From positions 1-54,414 of the forward strand of contig JABGQA010000055.1 in the NCBI GenBank assembly GCA_018644665.1: DNA of 54,414 nucleotides. The letters are read 5' to 3'. Every line of letters begins with the position of its first letter. Within the stretch, counting starts at the first letter, position 1. Under the pieces are notes generated by a model. It ran no database searches, was not told the origin of the DNA, and saw only the letters and a list, made by a program, of their open reading frames with translations. This document shows, in pieces, positions 15,310 to 23,668 of the stretch. The stretch is from Candidatus Poribacteria bacterium (GTDB lineage Bacteria > Poribacteria > WGA-4E > GCA-2687025). The position numbers and the translations under genes are program-made.

Positions 15310-16001
15310 ACCGGAGCGACGACGCTCCCGTCGTGACAATGGTCGTCGCGATGAGCGCCGACGGGAAAATCACTACGCGCGACGCCGCCGGGCCGCGATT
15401 CACCGGCCCGTCCGACAAGGCGCTGCTTCGCCGGCTCCGGGGCGAATGCGACGCCGTGGTCGTGGGCGCCGCCACCATCATCAACGACGACCCCGCCTAC
15501 CCCCTGCCCGCAGAAACCCGACGACGAAGGCGCGACGCCGGTCGATGGGAGACGCCGATACGCGCCGTCGTGAGTGGTCGCGCCTCCGTGCCGCCGACCG
15601 CGCGTATGTTCCATGGCCACGAGGCTCCCGCATTGACGTTCGTCGGAGCAGACGCCGACCCGGGTCGCGTGCGCTCTCTCGCGGAGGTCTCGGAGCTTCA
15701 CCGCGGGGCCGACGCGACGCGCGTGGCGCCCGCGCAGATCGTGGACACTCTCGCCACCGCGCACGGCGTCGCTGCCATCCTCCTGGAGGGCGGGGCGGAA
15801 CTGAACTTCGCCTTCCTCGACGCGGGTTTGATCCACGAGGCGTATGTCACGGTTTCGCCGTGGCTCATCGGAGGCCGCGCCGTGGCATCGCCGATTGGAG
15901 GCGATGGTCTGAACTTCTCCGATATCGTGCCGTTGGAACTCCGAGCCCTGCGTGTTGAGGAGGGCGAGACGTACCTGCACTACCGCGTCTCGCTCCGCTA
16001 G
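15282..16001 (+). CDS. RibD C-terminal/dihydrofolate reductase-like reductase
   Basis: About 239 residues forming one RibD_C domain without the deaminase half. Motifs are VVTMVVAMSADGKIT at the start, DAVVVGAATIINDDPAYPLP in the middle and ILLEGGAELNFAFLDAGLIHEAYVTVSPWLIGG near the end. Stand-alone members reduce diaminopyrimidine intermediates of riboflavin synthesis with NADPH, or are paralogues of unknown substrate. No other rib gene is in the window, so the exact substrate is uncertain. I chose ATG 15282; a GTG at 15306, overlapping the previous stop as GTGA, is an equally good alternative. The gene belongs to the rlmB operon. Confidence 0.8.
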   Translation: MRVADSATVNRSDDAPVVTMVVAMSADGKITTRDAAGPRFTGPSDKALLRRLRGECDAVVVGAATIINDDPAYPLPAETRRRRRDAGRWETPIRAVVSGRASVPPTARMFHGHEAPALTFVGADADPGRVRSLAEVSELHRGADATRVAPAQIVDTLATAHGVAAILLEGGAELNFAFLDAGLIHEAYVTVSPWLIGGRAVASPIGGDGLNFSDIVPLELRALRVEEGETYLHYRVSLR

Positions 16002-16035
16002 CCGTGCGGAATCGCGCGTGCTAGCATCATACACA

Positions 16036-16060
16036 CGGTTTCCCGAATGGCGCGAAACCG
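16036..16060 (+). other. Hairpin in the ribD_C-asd intergenic region
   Basis: A perfect 7-bp inverted repeat, CGGTTTC (16036-16042) and GAAACCG (16054-16060), with an 11-base loop lies 40 bases before asd. With no T tract it is a weak terminator candidate or a leader structure. It is too short for a lysine riboswitch. Confidence 0.35.
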
Positions 16061-16101
16061 CGGCTCCAAATGCAGGAACCAAGCGTAGGAGATGAGGCGA
16101 A

Positions 16102-17133
16102 ATGGTCGGTAGTGGGCACAGCGTAGCGATCATCGGGGCGACAGGAGCGGTCGGCGGGGTCATGCGGTCCATCCTCGAGGAGAGGGACTTCCCCGTAGCG
16201 TCGCTGAAACTCCTCGCGTCTTCGCGCTCTGCCGGTAAAGAATTCATGTTTCGGGGCGAGCCCGTCAAAGTCGAGGAACTCACCGAGGACTCCTTCGGTG
16301 GCGTCGACTACGTGCTGTCCTCCGCCGGTGGCGACATCAGCGAGCATTTCCTCCCTGTCGCCGTGAAGGCTGGCGCCGTCTGCATCGACAACACGTCGGC
16401 GTTCCGCATGGACGAGGACGTGCCGCTCATCGTTCCCGAGGTGAACCCGCACGCGGCGTTCGGGCACAAGGGCATCCTCGCGAACCCGAACTGCTCTACG
16501 ATCCAGATGGTCATGGCGCTGAAGCCGATCCACGACGTGGCGCGGATCAAGCGCGTCGTCGTCTCGACGTATCAGGGCATCGCGGGCGCGGGCGTGACGG
16601 CGATGGAGGAAGCCAACAAGCAGATTCGCGCCGTCCTCGACGGCAAGGAGCCGCACGACAGCGAGAAGTTCGTGCATCCCATCGCGTTCAACTGTCTCCC
16701 GCAGATCTCACACGGCGTCGGCTCCGACCCGTTCGACGAGGACGGATACAGCGACGAAGAAGCGAAGATGATCGCCGAGACCGTGAAGATCATGGAGGAC
16801 GACAGCGTGCGCGTCACGGCGACGACCGTGCGCGTGCCGGTCCTCGTGGGGCACTCCGAGTCGATCAACATCGAGACGGAGATCAAGATCACCCCGCAGC
16901 AGGCGCGCGACATCCTCGCGAAGGCGCCGGGCGTCACGGTGATCGACAACCCCTCGAAGTCGGAGTATCCGCTGGCCATCCACGCGGCCGGGAAAGATGA
17001 CACCTTCGTCGGTCGGATTCGGGAAGACCGATCGACGGACAACGCGCTGAATATGTGGGTCGTCGCGGACAACCTCCGCAAGGGAGCGGCGCTTAACGCC
17101 ATCCAGGTCGCGGAGTTGCTCGCCGACGCGTAA
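16102..17133 (+). CDS. asd: Aspartate-semialdehyde dehydrogenase
   Basis: 343 residues. The enzyme converts L-aspartyl-4-phosphate to aspartate semialdehyde with NADPH in lysine, methionine, threonine and diaminopimelate synthesis. The N-terminal Rossmann motif is GATGAVGG (12-19). The catalytic Cys131 lies in NPNCSTIQ, and the acid-base His251 in GHSESINIE. The segment STYQGIAGAG is also typical. The start ATG has AGGAG about ten bases upstream. The gene is separated by 100 bases from the upstream operon. All key residues are present. Confidence 0.95.
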   Translation: MVGSGHSVAIIGATGAVGGVMRSILEERDFPVASLKLLASSRSAGKEFMFRGEPVKVEELTEDSFGGVDYVLSSAGGDISEHFLPVAVKAGAVCIDNTSAFRMDEDVPLIVPEVNPHAAFGHKGILANPNCSTIQMVMALKPIHDVARIKRVVVSTYQGIAGAGVTAMEEANKQIRAVLDGKEPHDSEKFVHPIAFNCLPQISHGVGSDPFDEDGYSDEEAKMIAETVKIMEDDSVRVTATTVRVPVLVGHSESINIETEIKITPQQARDILAKAPGVTVIDNPSKSEYPLAIHAAGKDDTFVGRIREDRSTDNALNMWVVADNLRKGAALNAIQVAELLADA

Positions 17134-17223
17134 ACGCGCGTCGGTCATTGTCGCGTTAGGCCCTTACCGCTCGCGCCGCGTCTCGCGCGTCTACCGCAGC
17201 GCGTCAGGCAGGGGAGAACGCCC

Positions 17224-19731
17224 ATGAAGCGACCGTCCGCGCCGCTCCGCGCCGCCATCGCCAGTGCCATCGCTCTCGCCATCGGGTGTGCCGTCGCGCC
17301 GTCGGCGTCTGCCGAGAACTACGCCCTGCTCGTTGGGATCAACGACTACCGGTCGATGAGCTTCCGCGACCTGCGCTTCGCCGAGAGCGACGCGCAGAGC
17401 GTGCGGGACATGCTCACGCGCCATATGGGCATCAAGGAGGAGAACGCGAAGATCCTCCTTGGCGAGGAAGCCACGCGACGCAACGTGGCGCTGGCGATCA
17501 AGGGTTGGCTGACCGAGAAGGCGTCCTCGCCGGACGACATCGTCTTCTTCTACTTCAGCGGCCACGGCACGTACGCCATCGACAGCAACTACGACGAGGA
17601 AGACGGCCACGACGAGTTGCTGTGCGTGTGGGACAGCTCGCCGATCCTCGACATGACCTACGTCAAGGACGACGACCTGAACCGGTGGTTTGGGCAGATC
17701 GCGGCGACGACGAAGGTCGTCATGCTAGACTGCTGCCACGCCGGCACGGGCACGAAGGCGCTGTACCGCGGCGACAACATCATCAAGGAGGCGGGCATCG
17801 ACTGGCGCTCGATGGAGAACGCCTCGGTCGATGCCCTCATGCGCGAGGAACGCGAGATCGAGGACACGCTGACGCGCGAAGGCGTCGAAGTGAAGTCGAC
17901 CGCGACGGCGAAGTCGTTCTCCGGCATCACGGACTCGGCGGATGTCATCGAGTTCGCCGCCTGCCGCGCGGAGCAGGTGTCGCTGGAGTCCGCCGGCCTC
18001 AAGCACGGCGTGTTCACGTACTACCTGACCGAGGGCGTGCGCACTGGCGCGGCCGACGCTGACGGTGACGACGCGATATCCCTGGGCGAACTGCAGTCGT
18101 ACGTGACGAAAAGCGTGAAGGCGAAGCGCTTCAAGCAGGATCCGCAGCTGACCGGCCCGAACGCCAAGACGTTGGTCGTGCTGCCGCTCCCAGTCGCGAC
18201 GCAGCCGGAGCCCGTCGAGGCTCCCGTCGCCGTTGCGCCGACGCCGACACCGGCTCCGGTCGCGACGCCTCCGGCCGTAGCGGCCGCGCCGTCGAGCGGC
18301 GTTGTGCAGAAGCCGAAGCCGGACCCACAGCCGACCGCAGAGCCTACGCCCGAGCCGCCGCGACCCGCGCCCGTGGTCCAGCCGCCGTCAAAGCCGAAGC
18401 CCGAGCCCAAGCCGCGTCCGGAGCCCGTCGCGGAGGCGCCCAAGCCGGAGCCCGTCGCGCCGCCGAAGCCGAAGCCGAGGCCCGAGCCGGTCCCGGTCGT
18501 GGCGACGCCCGTGCCCGTAGCGCGTCCAGAGCCGCAGCCGGAGCCCGTCGCGCCGTTGGCTCCCGCGCCGGCGAAGCCGAAGCCCGAGGCGCTTCCACCC
18601 GTCTACTATCCCGACCACGTCCTCTCGGTCGAGGGTGATATGGTCACGCTCAACATCGGGACGTCGCACGGTGTCGTCGCGGAGGCGGAGTACCACGTCT
18701 ACCCTGCGGCGCTCGTGATGAGCGCGGGGAACGCGATCGCGGACGATCTGTCGCCATCGGGGACGATCCGCGTCACGCGTGCGTGGCAGGACACCAGCGA
18801 GGCGACCTTCGCGGACGACTCGTTCCGCGCCGCGAAGAACGACGCCGTGAAGCTATACCGGCGACCGATCCGGGCGGACGAACTCGTTTTGCGCCTGACC
18901 GCCCTACGCAGTCAGCGGGGTGGTGAGCAGCCGCCGTATCGCCTGCTCGTGAATCACCTGCGCGAGGAACTCGCGAACCTGCCGTTCCTGCGGATCGCGG
19001 GCCCACACGACATCGCGGACCGGGTGTTACTGGTGTTCGCCGATGTCGCCGAGGACGGCGCGCGTCACGTGCGCGCCCAGATCGCCGATGTGAACGCGCT
19101 CGAAGGCGTGGCGGCGGTCGACTACGAGGCGGCCGAGAGCGATTCGTGGGACGTCATCGCGAAGGCGGTCACGGCAGAACTGACGCCGCGGTTCCACGCG
19201 GAGTTCGCGCGGAAGGCGTTGGCGGCGTTGGAGAACCCGGACTCCCCGATGCGCGCGCGTCTGACGGGGCCGGAGGCGGTCGAGATCGGCGAGGCGGTGC
19301 AGTTCTCGTTGCGCCCGAATCGCGCCTGCCACCTGCTGCTGATCAACGTGGCGACGGATGGCAACCTGTACGTCCTCTACCCGAACGGCCTCGAAGCGGG
19401 TCGGCGGCTGGAGCGCGATGAGACGTTCACGCTGCCGAAGGAATTCGCCATCACGGTGGCGGAGCCTGCAGGTGTCGAGGTGGTGAAGGCGATCATCACG
19501 TCCGACCCGATACCGCTACCCGCCACGGCCGCCGAACTCCGCACGATGCAGATCTACCAACTGCCTCCCGAGGCTTCGGCGCGGTTCATCCAAGACCTCG
19601 CGCTCGACACGCTCTCACAGCGCCCCGTGGTGGATTGGGCGGTCGAGACATTGTCGTTCCCGGTTGGTGAGTGGACCTCCGACGTGTCGGCCCTCTCGAA
19701 GCAGCCGTTGGAGGAACTCGTCCTCGAATAG
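17224..19731 (+). CDS. Secreted caspase-family (metacaspase) protease with Pro-rich linker and DUF4384
   Basis: 835 residues. A signal peptide (1-30, cleavage after SASA) leads into a C14 caspase-like p20 domain (32-320) with YALLVGINDY, catalytic His114 in FSGHGT and the Cys pair in MLDCCHAG (Cys171 by the usual DxCHxG pattern). Residues about 325-455 are a low-complexity linker built of P-E-P-K-P/P-V runs. The C-terminal third contains a DUF4384-like beta domain (HLLLINVATDGNLYVLYPNG, about 690-730). Bacterial metacaspases cut after Arg/Lys and serve in signalling or cell death; an exported one with DUF4384 is common in several phyla but unassigned in role. GGGAG lies seven bases before the ATG. 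Confidence 0.9.
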   Translation: MKRPSAPLRAAIASAIALAIGCAVAPSASAENYALLVGINDYRSMSFRDLRFAESDAQSVRDMLTRHMGIKEENAKILLGEEATRRNVALAIKGWLTEKASSPDDIVFFYFSGHGTYAIDSNYDEEDGHDELLCVWDSSPILDMTYVKDDDLNRWFGQIAATTKVVMLDCCHAGTGTKALYRGDNIIKEAGIDWRSMENASVDALMREEREIEDTLTREGVEVKSTATAKSFSGITDSADVIEFAACRAEQVSLESAGLKHGVFTYYLTEGVRTGAADADGDDAISLGELQSYVTKSVKAKRFKQDPQLTGPNAKTLVVLPLPVATQPEPVEAPVAVAPTPTPAPVATPPAVAAAPSSGVVQKPKPDPQPTAEPTPEPPRPAPVVQPPSKPKPEPKPRPEPVAEAPKPEPVAPPKPKPRPEPVPVVATPVPVARPEPQPEPVAPLAPAPAKPKPEALPPVYYPDHVLSVEGDMVTLNIGTSHGVVAEAEYHVYPAALVMSAGNAIADDLSPSGTIRVTRAWQDTSEATFADDSFRAAKNDAVKLYRRPIRADELVLRLTALRSQRGGEQPPYRLLVNHLREELANLPFLRIAGPHDIADRVLLVFADVAEDGARHVRAQIADVNALEGVAAVDYEAAESDSWDVIAKAVTAELTPRFHAEFARKALAALENPDSPMRARLTGPEAVEIGEAVQFSLRPNRACHLLLINVATDGNLYVLYPNGLEAGRRLERDETFTLPKEFAITVAEPAGVEVVKAIITSDPIPLPATAAELRTMQIYQLPPEASARFIQDLALDTLSQRPVVDWAVETLSFPVGEWTSDVSALSKQPLEELVLE

Positions 19732-19734
19732 GAA

Positions 19735-19759
19735 CCGGCCGGTACTCTCGCCCGGCCGG
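19735..19759. terminator. Bidirectional terminator-like hairpin
   Basis: Two copies of the self-complementary CCGGCCGG (19735-19742 and 19752-19759), with a 9-base loop, lie between convergent stops at 19731 and 19792. There is no T tract on either side, so it is an inferred GC-only terminator. Confidence 0.45.
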
Positions 19760-19791
19760 CCCCTCCCTGGACGGTCGGCACCCGGTGTGAT

Positions 19792-21123
19792 TCACCGAGC
19801 GCCTATGCCCCGCTTCACATCTGCCCACGTCGCGCCCCTCGAGTCCGCAGCGTCAATGGACGGAGCTGCGGACGCCTTCCCAACGACGACGACGTGGTCC
19901 GCCCCGGCGAATGCTGCGCCAATGCGCGTCAAACCGCTCAGCGTCGCCTCCGTGGCGCCCATGTCCAGCCCGATGTCCCGACGACGGAAGTGTCCTAGCC
20001 AGTCCCGCTGGCCATCTCCATCCACGTCCTTGCGGTGAGCGGTTTTGTGCGCGATCGATGCGCCCGCAGGGCCTAGCCGTACGCTCGCGTCGTCTATGGC
20101 GGTGGCGTCGAAGTCGCCTGTGCCCAGCACGGCCACGGCTATAACGCCGTTTCCGCGCAGGGTTACGGGGTTCCGCGTCGAGCCAGGCATGATGTCTACC
20201 GTGACCGGGATGCCTGAACCTGGCCCTGCAAACGGCGACCACGCGGGCATGGTGCCCCGGGCTACTAGGAGTGTGGGCATCGCCCCTGGCGTCGCCTCCG
20301 TGAGGTACACGCCGCCGTTCCGGTAGTGGGCGATCTCTGACCCATCAGGAGACCACGCAGGATACTCGCTATACCCGTCGAACGTGTACTGCGTGGCGAC
20401 CGTCTCGCTCTCGCCGACGTCCGCATCCATAACATAGAGGTGTTTCGCGCCGTGCGTCGGCTTACGGCCGAAGACGATCCTGCGTCCGTCCGGCGACCAG
20501 TCCGGCTCCTCGTCGCCGACGGTAGCGTGGAGCGACAACTGGACCTGGCCGCCGCCGTCCCTGTCCATTCGCCAGATGGAAGTGGGGGTTCCACGTCGGA
20601 ACGCTATCTGCGACCCGTCTGGAGACCAGTCCGGGTCGGCCGTGTAGATGACCGCCTCGTGCGTGAGGCGGACCGGGGGCGATGCTCCGAGCGCGTCGAT
20701 ACGACATACCTCGAATCTGGAGCCGTTGTACCTGTCTGAGACGAAGACGATCTCCGACCCATCAGGAGACCAATCGGGCTTCGTGTCGTGCGCGCCTGTC
20801 ACATCAGTCGCCTGAGTCACGTTGCGCACGTTCGCGCCATCCGCGTCCATTGTGTAGATATCGAAGTCCCCATCTCGGTCCGATGCGAACGCGATTTGCG
20901 TTGCGTCCGGCGACCAACGGAGACGCCAGTCGATCGATGGCGAGTTGCTCGTGAGATTCGCCAGTCCCGAGCCACCGTAGTTGATGACGTAGATGTCCCA
21001 ATCGCCGTCGGTGTTAGAGGCGAAAGCTATCTTCGTGTCCTCCAGCTGGGCAGGAGCCGAAACAGACACGCCCACAAGGCAGACGGCCCACACCAGAGCG
21101 CGAGCCACGGCGTACCGATGCAT
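19792..21123 (-). CDS. Secreted TolB-like PD40 beta-propeller protein
   Basis: 443 residues with a signal peptide (1-26, cleavage near APA). Residues 28-300 are a six- or seven-bladed PD40/WD40-like propeller with blade repeats of the type RWSPDATQIAFASDRDGDFDIY, DWSPDGSEIVFVSDR and DWSPDGSQIAF. The last 130 residues are a separate domain starting VTVDIMPGSTRNPV with RKDVDGDGQRDWLGHF, a module I have seen attached to many secreted proteins of uncultured bacteria. It is probably a periplasmic or extracellular binding protein. It lies 211 bases downstream of the membrane sigma factor gene, on the same strand. Confidence 0.85.
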   Translation of the reverse strand: MHRYAVARALVWAVCLVGVSVSAPAQLEDTKIAFASNTDGDWDIYVINYGGSGLANLTSNSPSIDWRLRWSPDATQIAFASDRDGDFDIYTMDADGANVRNVTQATDVTGAHDTKPDWSPDGSEIVFVSDRYNGSRFEVCRIDALGASPPVRLTHEAVIYTADPDWSPDGSQIAFRRGTPTSIWRMDRDGGGQVQLSLHATVGDEEPDWSPDGRRIVFGRKPTHGAKHLYVMDADVGESETVATQYTFDGYSEYPAWSPDGSEIAHYRNGGVYLTEATPGAMPTLLVARGTMPAWSPFAGPGSGIPVTVDIMPGSTRNPVTLRGNGVIAVAVLGTGDFDATAIDDASVRLGPAGASIAHKTAHRKDVDGDGQRDWLGHFRRRDIGLDMGATEATLSGLTRIGAAFAGADHVVVVGKASAAPSIDAADSRGATWADVKRGIGAR

Positions 21124-21135
21124 ATGTCACCCCTC

Positions 21136-21153
21136 GACCCCACGCGTGGGGTC
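21136..21153. promoter_or_regulatory. Perfect 18-bp palindrome before the PD40 gene
   Basis: GACCCCACG/CGTGGGGTC is a perfect palindrome 12 bases upstream of the ATG at 21123, just ahead of the GGGGTG ribosome site. It could be an operator for a dimeric regulator or an mRNA hairpin that affects translation. Confidence 0.45.
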
Positions 21154-21182
21154 TCTCATCTGTGTGCTAAGCGCGGGCGCGC

Positions 21183-21199
21183 GCCGCCTTGATGGCGGC
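21183..21199 (-). terminator. Weak hairpin between the sigma and PD40 genes
   Basis: GCCGCC (21183-21188) and GGCGGC (21194-21199) form a 6-bp stem with a 5-base loop downstream of the sigma gene stop at 21335. There is no T tract, so it is weak support for a terminator. Confidence 0.25.
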
Positions 21200-21334
21200 T
21201 CCGGTCCCGCGCAGGATATCGCAACCCAGTGGTCACACTGGTTTCGCAGTCGAGGGAGCATCCGCCCGAGGCGCCAACCAGGTGGATGCTTCCTCTGCTA
21301 CGACGTTCTCTCCGTTACTGTCCTTCCACTGTCC

Positions 21335-23383
21335 CTACCCGCCGAGACCCACCGGTCCCGCGAGCTTCTCGCGCCCGATCCGTCCACCTGAGACGATGAC
21401 GCGCACGGCTGCGGCTCCCACCTTGATGTGCGATGACTTGCCCCCGCCCACGGTCCACGGCACCCGTACGAAGCCGTTGTTCATGGCTTCTTGCGCCATG
21501 GGCGCCGTCCACGCCGCGATGTCCGTGGCGTCGTCCCAACGCGAGCGCGAGTTCGACCAGTTCGTCCCCGACGCGACGAACTCCGGCGCCGTCTCCGCTG
21601 ACGAGGCCACGATGATGTGGTACGTGCCGGGAGAGGTCGGCGCCAGGCGGTCGATCTCCACGCGTAGTTCCGTCGGGCCGGGTGGCAGTGGCCCCGCTAC
21701 GGCGCGGAACGCCGTCCGACGGTCGCCCCAAGTCGGCGTCTCGATCACGTGCACCTCCGCTGCCGCTCCATGGTCGTTCACCGCGGAGACGTAAAGGGAG
21801 CCGCGCAGCCGCTCCCCAGGATACGCGGTGTACGTAGGCCTGTGCGCGTCCAGGGACACGCTACCGATCCGGCCGGAGCGCAGGAGCACGCGGTCACGGA
21901 CGGAGATCGGAGCATGCTCCACCGCTCGCCGGTGAGCACGGACAACCGCCCGCCCGTCCCCTTCGACGGCCGACAGGCGCATCTGCGAGAAATACGTCGG
22001 CGCGCTGCGTCCGCCCCTCCCGCTATGCATGCGGATTCCGTGCACGGCCCGGCCTGCGACGGCCGCGTCGCAGGGGACATCCGTCGCGACGAGGTCACCG
22101 TCGAATCTGAGATCGTACGTCGCCGTGCGTGTGTCATACGTGATCGTCACGCGATGCCAGGCGTCATCAATTGCCCCGAACGGGACGGCCTTGCCTCCGT
22201 GCACGGCGTAGTTCCATGTGCCGTCATCCAGCTTATGCAGGATGTCGATCCTGTGCGGCTGCCCGTCCGCGTCGCGGCTCAGAGCAACCGATAGCGAAGC
22301 GTTCGTGCCAACCTCCGATGACCTAAGCAGCACGTCAAGCCGCACCTCGCCGTGAGTCGGGGCAATCTCCTTGAAGACGCCGAAGTCGTTGCCGAGCACG
22401 GCAACAGGGCCCCCGAACGGCCCCTGGACTGACGCACGCACAGGAACGCTGGAGTCGCCGTCTGGCTCCACGGGCTCCCATCCGATCCACTCGTCGCCCG
22501 GCGCAATCAGCTCCCGTGCTTCGTCTTGCCTGGGAGCCGTCAGAGGCACGGGCCGGCCGGCGACCGCCATCGTCGACGATGCCATGTACCGCACAGTGCC
22601 CTCGCGCCTGAGATCCCCCCAGTGCAGGAGTCGCATGTGGGCGCCGTAGGAGCCCGCGAAGAGCACCATCGTCGTAGCCAACCCGGCCGCGAATACGCCC
22701 ACCAGGCGCGGCGATCCGGCCGTCTGCACGGGGTACTGAGTCGGAGGCGCGCCACGCCGCCACGCTTCGTGGATGCCTGCCAGGAACTCGTCGCCCATTG
22801 GCGCCACGATCGCCAGCGGCCGCGTCGCGTGCGCGTCTCCCCGTCGACGGAAGTACCGCTGCAGCCGATCGCGCGCGCGTTGCACTCTCCGTTCGGCGGC
22901 CATCGGAGATATGTGCAGGCGTTGTGCTATCACCCGGTACGACGCCTCCGTCAGGTGACGCATGACGAACGCATCGCGCAGATCTTCGGGTAGCGTCCGC
23001 AGAGCCGCCGGGACGAGCATGGCCGCGTCGGATTCGCGCTCGAACGCGGCGTACGCGTCTGCTTCCGCGGGCATCTCTCTGAGCAAGCGATGTGTGTCCA
23101 TCGGCGTCTCGCGCGCACGCCGCCTCAGGCGGTCGTACGTCAGGGTCATCGCGATGCGGTGCACCCAACTCTCGAACCGATCCAACTGCCTGAGCTGTCC
23201 GAGCCTCTCGTACGCGCGGAGGAACGTCTCCTGCGCGACGTCCTCGGCGTCGGCGTGGTGCAGCAGCCTTGCGTAGGACAGGGCGTACACACTCTGGGCG
23301 TACTTCTCCGCGAGCGCGGCAAACGAATCGCCGTCGCCGCGCAGCGCGTCTTGCACGAGCTGTCGGTCAGTCAATGTCGGCAT
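21335..23383 (-). CDS. Membrane-tethered ECF sigma factor with LamG-like extracytoplasmic region
   Basis: 682 residues from ATG 23383, which has GAGGA four bases upstream. Residues 12-90 are sigma70 region 2 (YARLLHHADAEDVAQETFLRAYERL), and residues 125-175 are region 4 with the helix-turn-helix (LPEDLRDAFVMRHLTEASYR). About 50 residues later a single transmembrane helix (PRLVGVFAAGLATTMVLFAG, 225-244) leads to some 430 residues outside the membrane. Part of these (about 345-465) resembles a LamG/concanavalin fold (DDAWHRVTITYDTRTATYDLRFDG). The covalent joining of sigma factor, membrane anchor and sensor-like exterior suggests signal-controlled release or membrane-bound transcription; that is inference. 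It is divergent from a secreted LamG gene. Confidence 0.85.
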   Translation of the reverse strand: MPTLTDRQLVQDALRGDGDSFAALAEKYAQSVYALSYARLLHHADAEDVAQETFLRAYERLGQLRQLDRFESWVHRIAMTLTYDRLRRRARETPMDTHRLLREMPAEADAYAAFERESDAAMLVPAALRTLPEDLRDAFVMRHLTEASYRVIAQRLHISPMAAERRVQRARDRLQRYFRRRGDAHATRPLAIVAPMGDEFLAGIHEAWRRGAPPTQYPVQTAGSPRLVGVFAAGLATTMVLFAGSYGAHMRLLHWGDLRREGTVRYMASSTMAVAGRPVPLTAPRQDEARELIAPGDEWIGWEPVEPDGDSSVPVRASVQGPFGGPVAVLGNDFGVFKEIAPTHGEVRLDVLLRSSEVGTNASLSVALSRDADGQPHRIDILHKLDDGTWNYAVHGGKAVPFGAIDDAWHRVTITYDTRTATYDLRFDGDLVATDVPCDAAVAGRAVHGIRMHSGRGGRSAPTYFSQMRLSAVEGDGRAVVRAHRRAVEHAPISVRDRVLLRSGRIGSVSLDAHRPTYTAYPGERLRGSLYVSAVNDHGAAAEVHVIETPTWGDRRTAFRAVAGPLPPGPTELRVEIDRLAPTSPGTYHIIVASSAETAPEFVASGTNWSNSRSRWDDATDIAAWTAPMAQEAMNNGFVRVPWTVGGGKSSHIKVGAAAVRVIVSGGRIGREKLAGPVGLGG

Positions 23384-23668
23384 ACTGTCCTCAATAGCAT
23401 GACGGAGCGGCCAGCGGAAGCCGACAGCTAAATGGCATGTAGTATGGCCGGGGAATCCAACCACACGGACGCGGACGTACAGATGGCTGTCAGGGCGAGG
23501 GCGAGTTTCGCGCCGCGCCGCGCCGACCCAGGCGCTCTAGATGCCCGGGCCTCGTGCCGTGTGCCGTGTGCCGTGTGCCGGGAATCGTGCGCATCGACCG
23601 AATAACGGTATACTGTGGTCGACCATAGCCGGTTTATGCCCGTCACGCGAACGCGACCAGGAGAAGAC
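23384..23668. other. Divergent intergenic region between sigma factor and LamG genes
   Basis: 285 bases without a gene. It must carry promoters for both directions. A TATACT box at 23609-23614 precedes the LamG gene but has no convincing -35 partner. A 7-base tandem repeat sits in the middle. Confidence 0.5.
23554..23580. repeat. 7-bp tandem repeat, 3.9 copies
   Basis: The unit GTGCCGT is repeated head to tail from 23554 to 23580 in the sigma/LamG intergenic region. Units are identical. Copy number could vary by slippage and so alter promoter spacing. Confidence 0.8.

Noticed and set aside
16002..16101. Lysine-type riboswitch before asd
   Set aside because: Only 100 bases with one 7-bp hairpin; far too short for the lysine aptamer.
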